Shown: positions 33,666 through 44,019, counted from the first letter of the stretch. The stretch: DNA of 64,000 bases from Candidatus Scalindua sediminis (GCA_008636105.1 VSDH01000001.1:62001-126000), one strand, 5' to 3'. Made by a program: numbers and translations. Notes: generated by a model not told the origin, from the letters alone.

Positions 33666-34205
33666 CTATGATCTAAAAGGCACACCAAACAATCTAAGGG
33701 ATTCGCATGATTGCTCGTTTGATTTACCGGATAATACTACCGTTATATCCATACCTTGTACAAATTCAATATCGTCTATGTTTATCTCAGGAAATACTGC
33801 TAATTCACTTATTCCCAATGTATAATTTCCGCGACCATCAAACGCCTCCGTTGGAAGACCACGAAAATCTTTTATTCTTGGGAGAACAATACTTATTAAA
33901 CGGTCTAAAAATTCATACGCTCTTTTTCCACGAAGTGTTACTTTGCAACCAATAGGATCACCCTTTCTGGTCTTAAAACCGGCTATGGCCTTCCTGGCCT
34001 TTGTAATAATTGGTCGCTGTCCTGAAATCGTTGCCAAATGTTTAATAGCATCATCAAGTATTTTCTTGTTTTCTCTCGCTTTTCCGATACCCATATTTAT
34101 CACAATCTTAATCAGCTTAGGAACTTCTAATTTGTTCCTATAGTTGAACTTTCCCATCATTTCGGGTATAATTTGTTCTTTATATTTATCTAATAGACGT
34201 GCCAT
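33666..34205 (-). CDS. rplE: 50S ribosomal protein L5 (uL5)
   Basis: 5S rRNA-binding protein that touches the P-site tRNA. VPKLIKIVINMGIGKARENKK, GQRPIITKARKAIAGFKTRKGDPIG and RLISIVLPRIKDFRGLP are conserved. 179 residues, full length. Located between rplX and rpsN. Confidence 0.97.
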   Translation of the reverse strand: MARLLDKYKEQIIPEMMGKFNYRNKLEVPKLIKIVINMGIGKARENKKILDDAIKHLATISGQRPIITKARKAIAGFKTRKGDPIGCKVTLRGKRAYEFLDRLISIVLPRIKDFRGLPTEAFDGRGNYTLGISELAVFPEINIDDIEFVQGMDITVVLSGKSNEQSCESLRLFGVPFRS

Positions 34206-34231
34206 ATCTTTAATATTCGGATACTATAATT

Positions 34232-34567
34232 TTACTCAGCAGCAATTATTTCATTTCCACATTTATAACAAACTCTAACCTTATCACCATTTTCAAGAAA
34301 CTTATGCCTGGTTCGCACACCCTTCCCATATTTTTCACAATTTTTGCTTTGGCACAGTACCAGTACATTTGACCAGGATATAGGTGCTTCTTTTTGCACA
34401 CGACCACCTTGCGGGTTTTTTTCACTTCGTCGTACGTGCTTTTGAATGTAATTTATCCCTTCTACAATTACCCTTCTTTTCTTTCGTATAACCCACAATA
34501 TCTTACCAGTCTTACCTGACTCATCACCTGTTATCACTTGTACTGTGTCGTTTTTTTGTACATGCAT
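34232..34567 (-). CDS. rplX: 50S ribosomal protein L24 (uL24), four-cysteine form
   Basis: Early assembly protein at the tunnel exit. KOW motif DTVQVITGDESGKTGKILWVI (about 8-28) and the EGINYIQKHVRRS block identify it. The C-terminal part carries CQSKNC and CYKC, a likely zinc knuckle found in some L24 proteins. 111 residues. Follows rplN by 39 bp. Confidence 0.96.
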   Translation of the reverse strand: MHVQKNDTVQVITGDESGKTGKILWVIRKKRRVIVEGINYIQKHVRRSEKNPQGGRVQKEAPISWSNVLVLCQSKNCEKYGKGVRTRHKFLENGDKVRVCYKCGNEIIAAE

Positions 34568-34606
34568 ATCTTTAAATTAACCCTTGATACAAAATATTAC
34601 AATTTT

Positions 34607-34975
34607 CTATACTACTTCAGGAGCCAAAGAAATTATTCGCATAAATTTTTTTTGCCTTAGCTCTTTTGCAACTGCGCCAAATATCCTAGTTCCTCTAGGA
34701 TTACCCTCATCGTCAACTATTACAATTGCGTTTGTATCGAACTTCAAATAAGAACCGTCTTCACGTCTTATATTCTTTTTTACCCTCACAATCACACCTT
34801 TGACAACTTCACCTTTCTTTACAACACCACCTGGAATAGCTTTTTTCACAGCAACCACTATTATATCGCCAATGGAAGCGTAGGTACGCCTAGAACCTCC
34901 AAGAACCTTTATACACTTAGCCTTTTTAGCGCCAGAGTTATCAGCAACATCCAACATAGTTTGTTCCATTATCAT
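34607..34975 (-). CDS. rplN: 50S ribosomal protein L14 (uL14)
   Basis: Intersubunit-bridge protein and binding site for the silencing factor Rsf[49 protein letters not shown] and [13 protein letters not shown] are near-invariant. 122 residues. Two ATGs lie two codons apart; the first has AGGA nine bases upstream. Confidence 0.97.
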   Translation of the reverse strand: MIMEQTMLDVADNSGAKKAKCIKVLGGSRRTYASIGDIIVVAVKKAIPGGVVKKGEVVKGVIVRVKKNIRREDGSYLKFDTNAIVIVDDEGNPRGTRIFGAVAKELRQKKFMRIISLAPEVV

Positions 34976-34993
34976 TTTGTCAGCATCCTACTA

Positions 34994-35248
34994 TCATTTT
35001 ACAATGCGAACTAATCTCCAGCGTTTAGTTTTACTCAATGGTCGAGTCTCGGTAATTTCTACTTTGTCACCTATACTGACTTTATTTTCTTCATCATGTG
35101 CCTTATAAGTTGTTACCCTTCTGACAAATTTTCCATATTTGGGATGTTTTACACGCTTTTCAGATTTCACTGTAATTGTCTTGAACATTTTATTGCTCGT
35201 AACTACTCCAAAAACAGTCTTCCGCCTATCTATATTTTTAGTTCCCAC
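34994..35248 (-). CDS. rpsQ: 30S ribosomal protein S17 (uS17)
   Basis: Primary 16S-binding OB-fold protein. [44 protein letters not shown] and [21 protein letters not shown] are conserved. 84 residues. Start is GTG 35248, overlapping the rpmC stop by one base (TAGTG), so translation is coupled to L29. Confidence 0.96.
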   Translation of the reverse strand: MGTKNIDRRKTVFGVVTSNKMFKTITVKSEKRVKHPKYGKFVRRVTTYKAHDEENKVSIGDKVEITETRPLSKTKRWRLVRIVK

Positions 35249-35478
35249 TAAGTTTCATCTCCCTTTTTCTGAAAAACGTTTTTATTAATTCCCAATTCCA
35301 TTTCCCTCAAGATAGTTTTAAGGCGTGCGATATCCTTTCTGGTTTGTCCGTATTGTGCTGAATTGCGCAATTCTCCTACTTGCCACTGGAATCTAAGATT
35401 TAGTAATTCTCTCTTACAACCTTCCAATTCTTCAAGTATTTCCTGACGTGATTTACTTCTAATCTCACCCGCTTTCAA
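35248..35478 (-). CDS. rpmC: 50S ribosomal protein L29 (uL29)
   Basis: Small helical-hairpin protein at the tunnel exit that helps dock SRP and trigger factor. [27 protein letters not shown] and [15 protein letters not shown] identify it. 76 residues. Start is TTG 35478, overlapping the rplP stop, with AGGAGG eight bases upstream. Confidence 0.95.
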   Translation of the reverse strand: MKAGEIRSKSRQEILEELEGCKRELLNLRFQWQVGELRNSAQYGQTRKDIARLKTILREMELGINKNVFQKKGDET

Positions 35479-35894
35479 ATTACCCGCCTCCTATGTAAAA
35501 ATCTTACTTTAACCGGCATCTTGTATGCAATCCTGTTAAAGGCTTGTCTTGCTGTATCCTCAGGTACCCCCCCCATTTCATATAAGACAGTTCCTGGTTT
35601 AACAACAGCTACCCAAAGTTCAGGTTCCCCTTTTCCCTTACCCATTCTTGTCTCAATAGGCTTCGATGTAACCGGTTTGTGCGGGAATACTCTTATAACT
35701 AATTTTCCTTCTCGTGCAACAAAATGTGTTGCCGCTACTCTTCCTGCTTCAAGTTGTTGTGCCGTTATCATACCATGTTCGGTAGATTGCAATCCATACT
35801 CCCCGAAGCATACAGTGTTCCCCCTTGTTGCATTGCCCTTAATCTGTCCCCTTTGAGATTTTCTAAATTTTACCCTTTTCGGCATCAACCGCAT
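35475..35894 (-). CDS. rplP: 50S ribosomal protein L16 (uL16)
   Basis: Organises the A-site finger region of 23S rRNA. MPKRVKFRKSQRG near the start, GLQSTEHGMITAQQLEAGRVAATHF, RVFPHKPVTSKPIETRMGKGKGEPELW and GGVPEDTARQAFNRIAYKMP are conserved. AGAGGA six bases before the ATG at 35894 supports a start three codons before MPKR, which overlaps rpsC by 32 bp. Confidence 0.97.
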   Translation of the reverse strand: MRLMPKRVKFRKSQRGQIKGNATRGNTVCFGEYGLQSTEHGMITAQQLEAGRVAATHFVAREGKLVIRVFPHKPVTSKPIETRMGKGKGEPELWVAVVKPGTVLYEMGGVPEDTARQAFNRIAYKMPVKVRFLHRRRVI

Positions 35895-36540
35895 TTTTAT
35901 CCTCTTTTCCCAATTCGATTAACCCTTTAAAAATCCAAACCTTCACACCAATCGTACCATATTTGGTTAAAGATTCTGCAAATCCGTAGTCAATATTTGC
36001 CCTTAATGTATGCAGAGGGATACTCCCTACAGTAGACCCCTCTGTCCTTGCTATCTCTGCTCCGCCTAAGCGTCCAGAAATTTGAACCTTAACTCCTTTT
36101 GCACCCATTCCCATGGTAATATCTATGGCCTTTTTAATTGTTCTTCTAAAGGCAGCCCTTTTCTGAAGTTGTTCAGCAATGTTCTCAGCCACTAACTGTG
36201 CCTCAAGTTCTGGTTTATCGATTTCTTGAATCCTTATGTCGACAGTTTTGCCAACTAGCTTTTCTGTCGTATCCTTTAATTTTTCGATTTCTGCTCCCTT
36301 ACGACCTATTATTAATCCGGGTCTTGCTGTATAAAGAATAACTCTTACTTCCTCATCACGTGTCCTTTCGATTATTATTTTTGGTATTCCTGTAAAACGA
36401 TAGTTCTTTTTAATATACTTTCGAATTTTTTGATCTTCTACAAGTAATTTACCAAATTTTTTCTTTCCTGCATACCAACGTGATCTCCAATCTTCAGTTA
36501 TACCTATTCTCAAACTTATTGGATTAACTTTTTGACCCAT
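35863..36540 (-). CDS. rpsC: 30S ribosomal protein S3 (uS3)
   Basis: Forms the mRNA entry helicase with S4 and S5. Starts MGQKVNPISLRIGI; the KH domain shows VILYTARPGLIIGRKGAEIEKL (GxxG, about 66-80); the C-terminal half has GVKVQISGRLGGAEIARTE and STVGSIPLHTLRANIDYG. 225 residues. Overlaps rplP. Confidence 0.97.
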   Translation of the reverse strand: MGQKVNPISLRIGITEDWRSRWYAGKKKFGKLLVEDQKIRKYIKKNYRFTGIPKIIIERTRDEEVRVILYTARPGLIIGRKGAEIEKLKDTTEKLVGKTVDIRIQEIDKPELEAQLVAENIAEQLQKRAAFRRTIKKAIDITMGMGAKGVKVQISGRLGGAEIARTEGSTVGSIPLHTLRANIDYGFAESLTKYGTIGVKVWIFKGLIELGKEDKNAVDAEKGKI

Positions 36541-36613
36541 ATTTCTTCCTTTTTAAATTTCGTAACAAAAGTTAATTTTATATATACCTAATACTACCTG
36601 ATCAAGATTTACG

Positions 36614-36952
36614 TTATTCTTTTCCATCAGATAAAACTAAAGTTATATGGCTTGTGCGCCTCAAAATTATTGTAGAAACACCTCTTGCCCGGGGCCGATG
36701 CCATTTGCGCACAGGGCCTCCATCCACACGGATTTCTTTTATGCATAATGAATCTATGTCCGCATCTAAATTTTCGTTAGCCCCTGCAATTGCAGTCCTT
36801 AACGTCTTATCTATAATGTGTGAAGCCCTCTTATTTGTAAATCTCAGGACTTCGAGTGCGTTGTTTACGGATTTTCCTCTTATTAAATCAACAACATACC
36901 TAGCTTTTCTAGGTGAAATCCTGACATATTTACAACTTGCTTTAAAATCCAT
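36614..36952 (-). CDS. rplV: 50S ribosomal protein L22 (uL22)
   Basis: Lines the exit tunnel with a long beta hairpin. KYVRISPRKARYVVDLIRGKSVNNALEVL and the hairpin region RVDGGPVRKWHRPRARGVSTIILRRTSHI are typical; no macrolide-resistance deletion is seen in the hairpin. 112 residues. Confidence 0.97.
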   Translation of the reverse strand: MDFKASCKYVRISPRKARYVVDLIRGKSVNNALEVLRFTNKRASHIIDKTLRTAIAGANENLDADIDSLCIKEIRVDGGPVRKWHRPRARGVSTIILRRTSHITLVLSDGKE

Positions 36953-36983
36953 TTTAAACCATTAAATTTTATGAAAATTAGTT

Positions 36984-37274
36984 TTAGGAACCAGGCTTTG
37001 TTGCTTCCTTTTTCCTTCCTCCTCCATGACCCCTAAAAATCCTAGTAGGTGCAAATTCTCCAAGTTTATGCCCAACCATGTCTTCCATAACAAAGAGTTT
37101 ATTAAAACTTTTGCCATTATGAACCAAAAAAGTATGAGATATAAATTCCGGTATGATCGTACAACTTCGCGCCCATGTACGAATCGGATCCTTGCCACCT
37201 GTTCCTTTTTGCTTCAATACCTTTTTCAACAGCTTACTATCTACAAACGGACCTTTTTTTACTGAACGCCCCAT
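36984..37274 (-). CDS. rpsS: 30S ribosomal protein S19 (uS19)
   Basis: Head protein that pairs with S13 to contact the A site. [44 protein letters not shown] and [19 protein letters not shown] are conserved. 96 residues. Follows rplB by 54 bp. Confidence 0.97.
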   Translation of the reverse strand: MGRSVKKGPFVDSKLLKKVLKQKGTGGKDPIRTWARSCTIIPEFISHTFLVHNGKSFNKLFVMEDMVGHKLGEFAPTRIFRGHGGGRKKEATKPGS

Positions 37275-37328
37275 AACCTTTTATTTAACTCAAATGTTTA
37301 ACACAGTTTTTAATATAATTTTTTGCTA

Positions 37329-38162
37329 TTACTTGGTTCTCTTTCGCTTCCGTATTATATATTTATTACTTAACGCCTTTCTCCTTCTTGTTTTTCCACC
37401 CTTTGCCAACAAACCCGTTGGTGAGCAAGGATGTCTTCCCCCATGACTTCTACCTTCCCCACCACCCAGCGGATGAGCAACGGGATTCATTGCAACGCCT
37501 CTCACATGAGGCCTACGCCCCATCCACCTTTTTCTTCCTGCCTTACCAATTTTAAGGCTTGAATGCTCTGCATTGCCAACCTGTCCTATAGTCGCTTTAC
37601 ACTCATGAAAAATCTTGCGGAGTTCACCAGATGGAAGGACTACTTGCGCATAATTACCTTCCTTAGCTAAAGTACGCGCAACACTACCTGCCGACTTAAC
37701 AATTTTTCCACCTTCTCCTACCTTCAGTTCGATGTTATGTACATCCATTCCTAAGGGTATATTTTTTAGAGGCATACAATTACCAATTTTAGGTTCGACT
37801 TTCTCACTAGAGACAATATATTGCCCCACAGCTAAACCAGCAGGAGCCAATATGTATCGCTTTTCTCCATCTGCATAATGTAATAATGCAATGTTGGCAG
37901 AACGATTAGGATCGTATTCAATACTTGCTACCTTTGCCACAATATTGAGTTTATTCCTCTTAAAGTCAATTACCCTATATTTCCTTTTACTTCCACCACC
38001 TCTATGCCTGGCAGTAATCTTGCCTTCATTGTTTCTTCCACCAGTTTTTTTTAATGGTATCAACAAGCTTTTTTCAGGAATTGCAGTGGTTATTTCTGAA
38101 AAATCAGAAACGCTTGCATTTCTTCTTCCATTTGTAGTAGGTTTATAACGTCTAACACCCAT
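37329..38162 (-). CDS. rplB: 50S ribosomal protein L2 (uL2)
   Basis: Central protein near the peptidyl-transferase centre. [22 protein letters not shown], the OB and SH3-like domains, and [25 protein letters not shown], which contains the histidine once linked to peptidyl transfer. 277 residues, full length. Part of the rplC-rplD-rplW-rplB order. Confidence 0.97.
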   Translation of the reverse strand: MGVRRYKPTTNGRRNASVSDFSEITTAIPEKSLLIPLKKTGGRNNEGKITARHRGGGSKRKYRVIDFKRNKLNIVAKVASIEYDPNRSANIALLHYADGEKRYILAPAGLAVGQYIVSSEKVEPKIGNCMPLKNIPLGMDVHNIELKVGEGGKIVKSAGSVARTLAKEGNYAQVVLPSGELRKIFHECKATIGQVGNAEHSSLKIGKAGRKRWMGRRPHVRGVAMNPVAHPLGGGEGRSHGGRHPCSPTGLLAKGGKTRRRKALSNKYIIRKRKRTK

Positions 38163-38194
38163 TTAAATCACACTTTCTAATCATATAATCACGT

Positions 38195-38476
38195 TTAGTA
38201 ACCAAGGTCTATTCTATCTCCCTCTTTCAAGGTTACTACTGCCTTTTTCCAGCCGCTCGTTTTATATACCTTGTTTCTGTATTTTCGCTTTTTTCCACCC
38301 CTGTTCATTGTCCTGACGTTTAAAATCTTCACGTCAAAGAGCTTTTCAATTGCTTCTTTTATTTGAATTTTGTTTGCTTTTTTGTCCACCCTAAAATGAT
38401 ACGAATTTGTTAAATCTCTATCCCCAACGCTTTTTTCCGAGTGCAAAGGCTTCTTTATAATTTGATAATAATCCAT
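38195..38476 (-). CDS. rplW: 50S ribosomal protein L23 (uL23)
   Basis: Tunnel-exit protein that docks trigger factor, SRP and SecYEG. YQIIKKPLHSEKS at the N-terminus, FRVDKKANKIQIKEAIEKLFDVKILNVRTMN in the core and YKTSGWKKAVVTLKEGDRIDL at the end. 93 residues. Confidence 0.97.
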   Translation of the reverse strand: MDYYQIIKKPLHSEKSVGDRDLTNSYHFRVDKKANKIQIKEAIEKLFDVKILNVRTMNRGGKKRKYRNKVYKTSGWKKAVVTLKEGDRIDLGY

Positions 38477-38525
38477 AACGGTCTTTAGAATGTAATGATG
38501 GAATAAGCTTTTTTATCCTTATGTT

Positions 38526-39152
38526 TCAGTCTACTTGTTCATACTTAAGGTTGTCCAATGCATCTTTAGTTATTAATAACATTTTGTGTCTAACCACATC
38601 ATAAGCATTTAAGTCCGAAGCAACCTTAACCATCAAGTTATAAATATTCCTAGAGGATTTCCATATTATTTCATCTTTATTTGGTATTACAATAAGACAA
38701 CTATCTTTTATTCCCAGGGACTCCAATAAATTTGCCATTCTTTTTGTACTTGGACAATCAAACTCCAATTTATTAATTAGAACCACTTCATTATCTTTTA
38801 ATTTGGCCAATATTGCAGAATACAAGGCGACTTTTTTTGCTTTTCTCGGAATTGAATAAGAATAATCTCTTGGTTGCGGCCCAAAAATAGTGCCTCCCCC
38901 CCTCCACAGCGGTGAACGTATAGTTCCCGCTCTTGCCCTCCCTGTATGCTTCTGGGCCCACGGCTTTTTGCCTCCACCACTAACCTTTCCTCTAGTCTTT
39001 GTAGATGCCGTACCATGCCTACGGTTCGCTTCGTACATAATTATTGCGTCTCTCAAAAGTACCTTATGAACTTTACCCCCAAAACTTTCCTCAGGTAAAG
39101 ATACCTTTTCTAACAAACTGCCATTATCATCAAACATTGGAACTTCTAACAT
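38526..39152 (-). CDS. rplD: 50S ribosomal protein L4 (uL4)
   Basis: Tunnel protein; in E. coli it also represses the S10 operon through a leader hairpin. RRHGTASTKTRGKVSGGGKKPWAQKHTGRARAGTIRSPLWRGGGTIFGPQPRDYSY is the conserved extended loop that reaches into the tunnel (about 41-97). 208 residues. No leader is possible directly upstream of rpsJ here, since tuf ends only 13 bp away. Confidence 0.97.
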   Translation of the reverse strand: MLEVPMFDDNGSLLEKVSLPEESFGGKVHKVLLRDAIIMYEANRRHGTASTKTRGKVSGGGKKPWAQKHTGRARAGTIRSPLWRGGGTIFGPQPRDYSYSIPRKAKKVALYSAILAKLKDNEVVLINKLEFDCPSTKRMANLLESLGIKDSCLIVIPNKDEIIWKSSRNIYNLMVKVASDLNAYDVVRHKMLLITKDALDNLKYEQVD

Positions 39153-39154
39153 AA

Positions 39155-39784
39155 TTAATAATACTTACTCTTTCGTATAATTATATATCCACCATTTGGA
39201 CCAGGTATTGCGCCCCTAATAACCAGTAAATTTCTGCTCTTATCTATCTTAACGACATCAAGATTCCTTACTGTAATTCTTACACCACCCATCCTTCCTG
39301 ACATTTTTTTCCCCTTAAACACGCGTCCAGGATCAGTACCAGCACCAATAGAACCAAGCGTTCTGTGCTTAGTAGAACCATGCGAGGCGGGTCCTCCTCT
39401 GAATCCCCATCTCTTAACAACACCAGCAAAACCTCTACCCTTACTGGTGCCAGTAACGTCAACCTTTTCCACACCTTCGAAAATATCAACGGTCAAACTT
39501 TGTCCAAGTTGATATTCAGTATCTGCATCATCACGAATTTCTCTTACCCACTTTTTTGCACTTGTCTTTGCTTTTAAGCAATGTCCTGTTTCGGCCTTAG
39601 TTGCTCTTTTCTTTTTTCTATCTTCAAATCCAATTTGGATAGCTGAGTATCCATCTTTTTCCTGGCCTTTTATTTGCAAAATATTACATGGACCTGCCTG
39701 GACCAAAGTTGCAGGAATTACTGCACCTTGATCATTATATACTTGAGTCATACCCAATTTTTTGCCCAATAGTCCGATTGACAT
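39155..39784 (-). CDS. rplC: 50S ribosomal protein L3 (uL3)
   Basis: Assembly initiator near the peptidyl-transferase centre. SIGLLGKKLGMTQVYNDQG opens it; VTGTSKGRGFAGVVKRWGFRGGPASHGS with the methylatable Gln position replaced by His/Gly context is within family range; GRVFKGKKMSGRMG follows. I take ATG 39784, with AAGG nine bases upstream, over a GTG two codons earlier. About 209 residues. Confidence 0.96.
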   Translation of the reverse strand: MSIGLLGKKLGMTQVYNDQGAVIPATLVQAGPCNILQIKGQEKDGYSAIQIGFEDRKKKRATKAETGHCLKAKTSAKKWVREIRDDADTEYQLGQSLTVDIFEGVEKVDVTGTSKGRGFAGVVKRWGFRGGPASHGSTKHRTLGSIGAGTDPGRVFKGKKMSGRMGGVRITVRNLDVVKIDKSRNLLVIRGAIPGPNGGYIIIRKSKYY

Positions 39785-39847
39785 ATACACTACCTTATAG
39801 ATATTTAATCAAAAAATTATGTTCCTACATAACACCTAACACTCAAC

Positions 39848-40165
39848 TCAAGCTTTTATTTTTACTTCTATCCCAGCTGGCATATTTAGTTTATTCAAGG
39901 CATCAACGGTTTTTGCTGTCGGTTCAATAATATCTATTATCCGTTTGTGCGTTCTTATCTCGAACTGCTCCCTAGATTTTTTGTCAACGTGCGGTGATCG
40001 AAGCACTGTATATCTTTCCATACGTGTTGGTAAAGGTATTGGCCCGGATACTTTTGCTCCGGTGCGCTTCGCAGTTTCCACTATTTCGGCAGCTGACTGA
40101 TCAAGTATCCTATGATCATAAGCTTCCATCCGAATCCTGATTTTAAAATCCACTTCGTTTGCCAT
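39848..40165 (-). CDS. rpsJ: 30S ribosomal protein S10 (uS10, NusE)
   Basis: Head protein that also bridges NusB and NusG during transcription. [40 protein letters not shown] and the C-terminal [23 protein letters not shown] are conserved. 105 residues. Immediately follows tuf (13 bp), the classic str-S10 junction. Confidence 0.97.
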   Translation of the reverse strand: MANEVDFKIRIRMEAYDHRILDQSAAEIVETAKRTGAKVSGPIPLPTRMERYTVLRSPHVDKKSREQFEIRTHKRIIDIIEPTAKTVDALNKLNMPAGIEVKIKA

Positions 40166-40178
40166 AGTTCAAACAATA

Positions 40179-41381
40179 CTACTCAATAATCTTAGTAACA
40201 ACACCAGCTCCTACCGTCTTACCTCCCTCTCTTATCGCAAACCTTAACTCCTGCTCCATCGCTATCGGCGTTACCAACTTTATCTCAAACTTCGCATTGT
40301 CTCCAGGCATAACCATCTCCGCACCTCCCAACAACGTCACCACTCCTGTAACATCCGTCGTCCGAAAGTAAAACTGCGGCCTGTATCCATTAAAAAAAGG
40401 CGTATGCCTACCACCTTCCTCCTTCGTCAATATGTATGCCTCCGCCTCAAACTTGGTATGCGGCGTTATACTCTTGGGCAATGCCAACACCTGCCCACGC
40501 TCCAAATCGTCTTTCTCTACCCCCCTCAACAATACCCCAACATTATCTCCCGCCTGACCCTGATCCAACGTCTTGTTAAACATCTCCACTCCTGTAACCA
40601 CCGTCTTTCTTACCTCTTCCGTCATACCTACTACCTCTACCTCATCTCCCACTTTCACAATCCCTCGCTCCACTCGCCCAGTTCCTACCGTACCTCTCCC
40701 CTTTATACTAAACACATCTTCTATAGACATCAAAAATGGCTTGTCTATCTCACGCACTGGATCAGGAATGTAGTTATCCAACGAATCCATCAGTTCATTT
40801 ATGGGACCACAATTCTCACACTCCTTCTTACCACATCCACACTCTGACGCCTTCAACGCTGAACCTTTTATCACCGGTATATCATCACCAGGAAATTCGT
40901 ATTTACTCAACAACTCTCTAATTTCCAGCTCCACCAGCTCTAACAGCTCTTTATCTTCCAACTGGTCCACCTTATTTATAAATACCGTTATCCTCGGTAC
41001 ACCCACCTGTCTGGCAAGCAGTATGTGTTCTCGGGTCTGTGGCATCGGACCATCTGGTGCACTTACCACCAATATCGCACCATCCATCTGCGCCGCACCC
41101 GTTATCATATTCTTCACATAATCAGCATGGCCAGGACAATCCACATGAGCATAGTGCCTTTTATCCGTCTCATATTCCACATGTGCTATCGCTATCGTTA
41201 TTCCTCGCTCCCTCTCCTCCGGCGCCTTGTCTATCGAATCAAATGGCCTCTCCTTGGCTAGCCCCCTCTTCGATAGTATATGTGTTATCACTGATGTCAA
41301 CGTAGTCTTGCCGTGGTCTACATGCCCTATCGTTCCAACATTCACATGCGTCTTCGTCCTCTTAAATACCTCTTTGGCCAT
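40179..41381 (-). CDS. tuf: Elongation factor Tu, copy 1 (str-S10 junction)
   Basis: Delivers aminoacyl-tRNA to the ribosome. G motifs: GHVDHGKT (19-26), DCPGH (81-85), NKVD (136-139), SALK (174-177). Domain 2 and 3 landmarks include [12 protein letters not shown] and FRTTDVTG. 400 residues, identical to the protein of the second copy at 56001-57203. Residues 180-191 carry an insertion with Cys181, Cys183, Cys188 and Cys191. Codon use is unlike neighbouring genes: in the first 75 codons all seven Ile are ATA and most Arg are AGG, with GAG, AAG, ACG and GCG frequent. Lies between fusA and rpsJ. Confidence 0.98.
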   Translation of the reverse strand: MAKEVFKRTKTHVNVGTIGHVDHGKTTLTSVITHILSKRGLAKERPFDSIDKAPEERERGITIAIAHVEYETDKRHYAHVDCPGHADYVKNMITGAAQMDGAILVVSAPDGPMPQTREHILLARQVGVPRITVFINKVDQLEDKELLELVELEIRELLSKYEFPGDDIPVIKGSALKASECGCGKKECENCGPINELMDSLDNYIPDPVREIDKPFLMSIEDVFSIKGRGTVGTGRVERGIVKVGDEVEVVGMTEEVRKTVVTGVEMFNKTLDQGQAGDNVGVLLRGVEKDDLERGQVLALPKSITPHTKFEAEAYILTKEEGGRHTPFFNGYRPQFYFRTTDVTGVVTLLGGAEMVMPGDNAKFEIKLVTPIAMEQELRFAIREGGKTVGAGVVTKIIE

Positions 41382-41422
41382 TTTCCCCTTCCTCCAGAGA
41401 TAATTTTAAAGATTCATTTGAA

Positions 41423-43486
41423 TTACGTCACACTACTGCTAACTTTTACTGGTGCCGGACTATATTCCAAAGGTTCCACAGTATATGTACCCCTTCCTTG
41501 AGTGATAGATCTTAAAGTAGTTGCATAACCGAAAGTCTCTGCCAAAGGAATATGTCCTTTAATTACTCTCAAGTCTTCCATTGTAATCAATTCGTCAATA
41601 CCAGCTCTACGGCTATGCAATTCACTGAGTACGTCACCAAGATAATTCTCCGGAAGCGTAATTTCAATACGCATTATTGGTTCTAGTAAAACAGCCTTAG
41701 CCATTTCTACACCTTTTTTTAAGGCCATACTTGCAGCATTATAGAAGGCAAGATCTGATGAATCTACTTGATGCATAGAACCGTCTACCAAAGTCACTTT
41801 TATATTTATAAGGGGATAACCACCTGACACCCCACTTCCCGCTGTATCTCTAATGCCTTTTTCTACAGATCTTATGTATTGTTTTGAAATCGCCCCACCA
41901 ACTATCTTATCTTCGAACTCAACTGCTTTTTCACCTGCGTATGGTTCCAGTTTTATTTCTACGTGACCATATTGACCATGTCCGCCAGTTTGTTTTATAA
42001 ATTTCGCTTCAACTTCAACTTTACGTTTCACTGTTTCCCTATACGATACTCTTGGAGCACCAACGTTTGCATTTATTTTATACTCACTTAGCATTCTATT
42101 CTTCAGGACCTCAAGATGCAATTCTCCCATTCCAGAGATGATTAACTGTCCTGCCTCACCATTCGTATGAACTTTAAATGTTGGGTCTTCCTTTGACAGT
42201 TTAGACAGAACAAATGCTAATTTTTCTTTTTCTGTCTCCGTCTTTGGTTCTATAGCCATTGAAATAACCGTCTCTGGAAAATCAATTTTTTCTAAAACTA
42301 TTGGGTTTTTTTCGTCACACAACGTGTCGCCAGTAACAGTAGATTTGAAACCTACGATGGCCACAATATCTCCGGCCGAAATGCTATCTAATTGTTCACG
42401 ATTCTTGGCATGCATACTATAAATACGGCTCACCAACTCCTTTTTATTGATCCTTGGATTATAAAGCCTTTGTCCTGACGTTACCTTACCAGAATAAACA
42501 CGAACGAAAGTAAGGTCACCGTGTTTATCTGAGGCGATCTTGAAAGCTAAGGCACTTAGAGGCTCCGTCTCTAAAGGCCCTCTTTGTACAACTGTATCAT
42601 TTTTAGGATGAATCCCTTTTATTGGTGGGATATCAAGAGGTGATGGCAAATAATAACACACTGCGTCCAATAATTGTTGTATCCCTTTATTTTTAAAGGC
42701 TGCACCACATAAGACAGGTATCAAACCTGCCTTTATAGTCCCCTCGCGAAGCGCTTTTTTAATATGTTCTTCATTAATTACACTTTCATTCAAATATTTG
42801 TCCATAAACCAGTCTACTTTTTCAGCAATACTTTCAATCATCATCTCTCTATGTGTTTTCGCTTCCTCCAACATATCATCAGGTATATCACATTCCTCAA
42901 ACTTCGCACCGGAAGTATCATCTTTGCTGTCAAAGACTACAGCTTTCATCTTTACTAAATCTATGATACCTTTAAAATTTTCCTCTTTGCCAAGCGGTAA
43001 TTGAACCGGAACAGCATTTCTATTCAATTTTTCCCTGATTTCATGAAATACTTTCATGAAATCAGAACCTATTCGATCCATTTTATTGACAAAGCAAATT
43101 CGTGGAACTTTGTATTTATCTGCCTGTCTCCATACGGTTTCTGATTGTGATTCAACACCACCAACTCCACAAAAAACGCAAATTGCTCCATCTAAGACCC
43201 TTAAAGACCTTTCAACTTCCATTGTAAAGTCCACATGTCCGGGTGTATCTATTATGTTTATCTGAAAACCTTTCCAGAAGCATGTAGTTACCGCTGCCGT
43301 AATAGTTATACCGCGTTTTTGTTCCTCTTCCATCCAATCCATTATCGCAGTACCTTCGTGAACTTCACCTAATCTAAAACTCTTACCGGTGTAAAAGAGT
43401 ATACGTTCCGTTACCGTTGTTTTTCCTGCGTCAATATGAGCAGCAATTCCTATATTTCTAAGATTTACAAGCTTTTCTTTTTTCAT
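41423..43486 (-). CDS. fusA: Elongation factor G
   Basis: GTPase that drives translocation. G1 [15 protein letters not shown] (16-30), switch I around [12 protein letters not shown]3 DTPGHVDF, G4 NKMD. Domains II to V follow with [13 protein letters not shown] (domain III) and the domain IV loop [19 protein letters not shown]. 687 residues, the usual length for a canonical translocase. It lies between rpsG (19 bp) and tuf (41 bp) in the str order. Confidence 0.97.
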   Translation of the reverse strand: MKKEKLVNLRNIGIAAHIDAGKTTVTERILFYTGKSFRLGEVHEGTAIMDWMEEEQKRGITITAAVTTCFWKGFQINIIDTPGHVDFTMEVERSLRVLDGAICVFCGVGGVESQSETVWRQADKYKVPRICFVNKMDRIGSDFMKVFHEIREKLNRNAVPVQLPLGKEENFKGIIDLVKMKAVVFDSKDDTSGAKFEECDIPDDMLEEAKTHREMMIESIAEKVDWFMDKYLNESVINEEHIKKALREGTIKAGLIPVLCGAAFKNKGIQQLLDAVCYYLPSPLDIPPIKGIHPKNDTVVQRGPLETEPLSALAFKIASDKHGDLTFVRVYSGKVTSGQRLYNPRINKKELVSRIYSMHAKNREQLDSISAGDIVAIVGFKSTVTGDTLCDEKNPIVLEKIDFPETVISMAIEPKTETEKEKLAFVLSKLSKEDPTFKVHTNGEAGQLIISGMGELHLEVLKNRMLSEYKINANVGAPRVSYRETVKRKVEVEAKFIKQTGGHGQYGHVEIKLEPYAGEKAVEFEDKIVGGAISKQYIRSVEKGIRDTAGSGVSGGYPLINIKVTLVDGSMHQVDSSDLAFYNAASMALKKGVEMAKAVLLEPIMRIEITLPENYLGDVLSELHSRRAGIDELITMEDLRVIKGHIPLAETFGYATTLRSITQGRGTYTVEPLEYSPAPVKVSSSVT

Positions 43487-43505
43487 AACTTATAGAAATC
43501 AATAT

Positions 43506-43979
43506 TTACCAAGCAAAATGCGCAAAGGCCTTATTTGCCTCCGCCATTTTATGAGTATTTTCCCGTTGTGTAACTGCAGCACCCTGTTTCTTATACGCAT
43601 TTGTTATTTCATCTGCCAAATTCAGATATGTTGCCTTCCCTTTTTTGCTTCGTACTGCGTTGAGAATCCATCTAATTGCCAATGATAACTGTCTTTTTCT
43701 TGACACCTCAATTGGAACCTGATAAGTTGCCCCCCCAACACGTTTAGACCTTACTTCAACCAATGGTTTAACGTTATTAATAGCAGTCTCTAGTATTTCC
43801 AATGGTTCTTTATCAGGAAATCTTTCCTTTAATATATCCGCAGCTTGATAAAAAACCCCTTCTGCTACACTCTTCTTCCCTTTATGCATTAAACAATTAA
43901 TAAACTTGGATACTAAAGTACTTCTATAACGTACATCTGGTTTCAGATATATCTCTGTGCTTCTATATTCCAGCGCCAC
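43506..43979 (-). CDS. rpsG: 30S ribosomal protein S7 (uS7)
   Basis: Primary binder of the 16S 3' domain, near the E site. KFINCLMHKGKKSVAEGVFYQA, NVKPLVEVRSKRVGGATYQVPIEV and the C-terminal AVTQRENTHKMAEANKAFAHFAW are conserved. 157 residues. Start is GTG 43979 with AAGGGG upstream. Confidence 0.97.
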   Translation of the reverse strand: MALEYRSTEIYLKPDVRYRSTLVSKFINCLMHKGKKSVAEGVFYQAADILKERFPDKEPLEILETAINNVKPLVEVRSKRVGGATYQVPIEVSRKRQLSLAIRWILNAVRSKKGKATYLNLADEITNAYKKQGAAVTQRENTHKMAEANKAFAHFAW

Positions 43980-44019
43980 TTATCTACCCCTTTATAAATA
44001 TGCAATAAAAAACTAAATT

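Noticed and set aside
40404-41305. Several open frames on the plus strand, one of 147 codons, opposite tuf and repeated exactly opposite tuf copy 2
   Set aside because: They are the antisense of a highly conserved gene; their duplication simply follows from the tuf duplication, and there are no ribosome sites or family matches.
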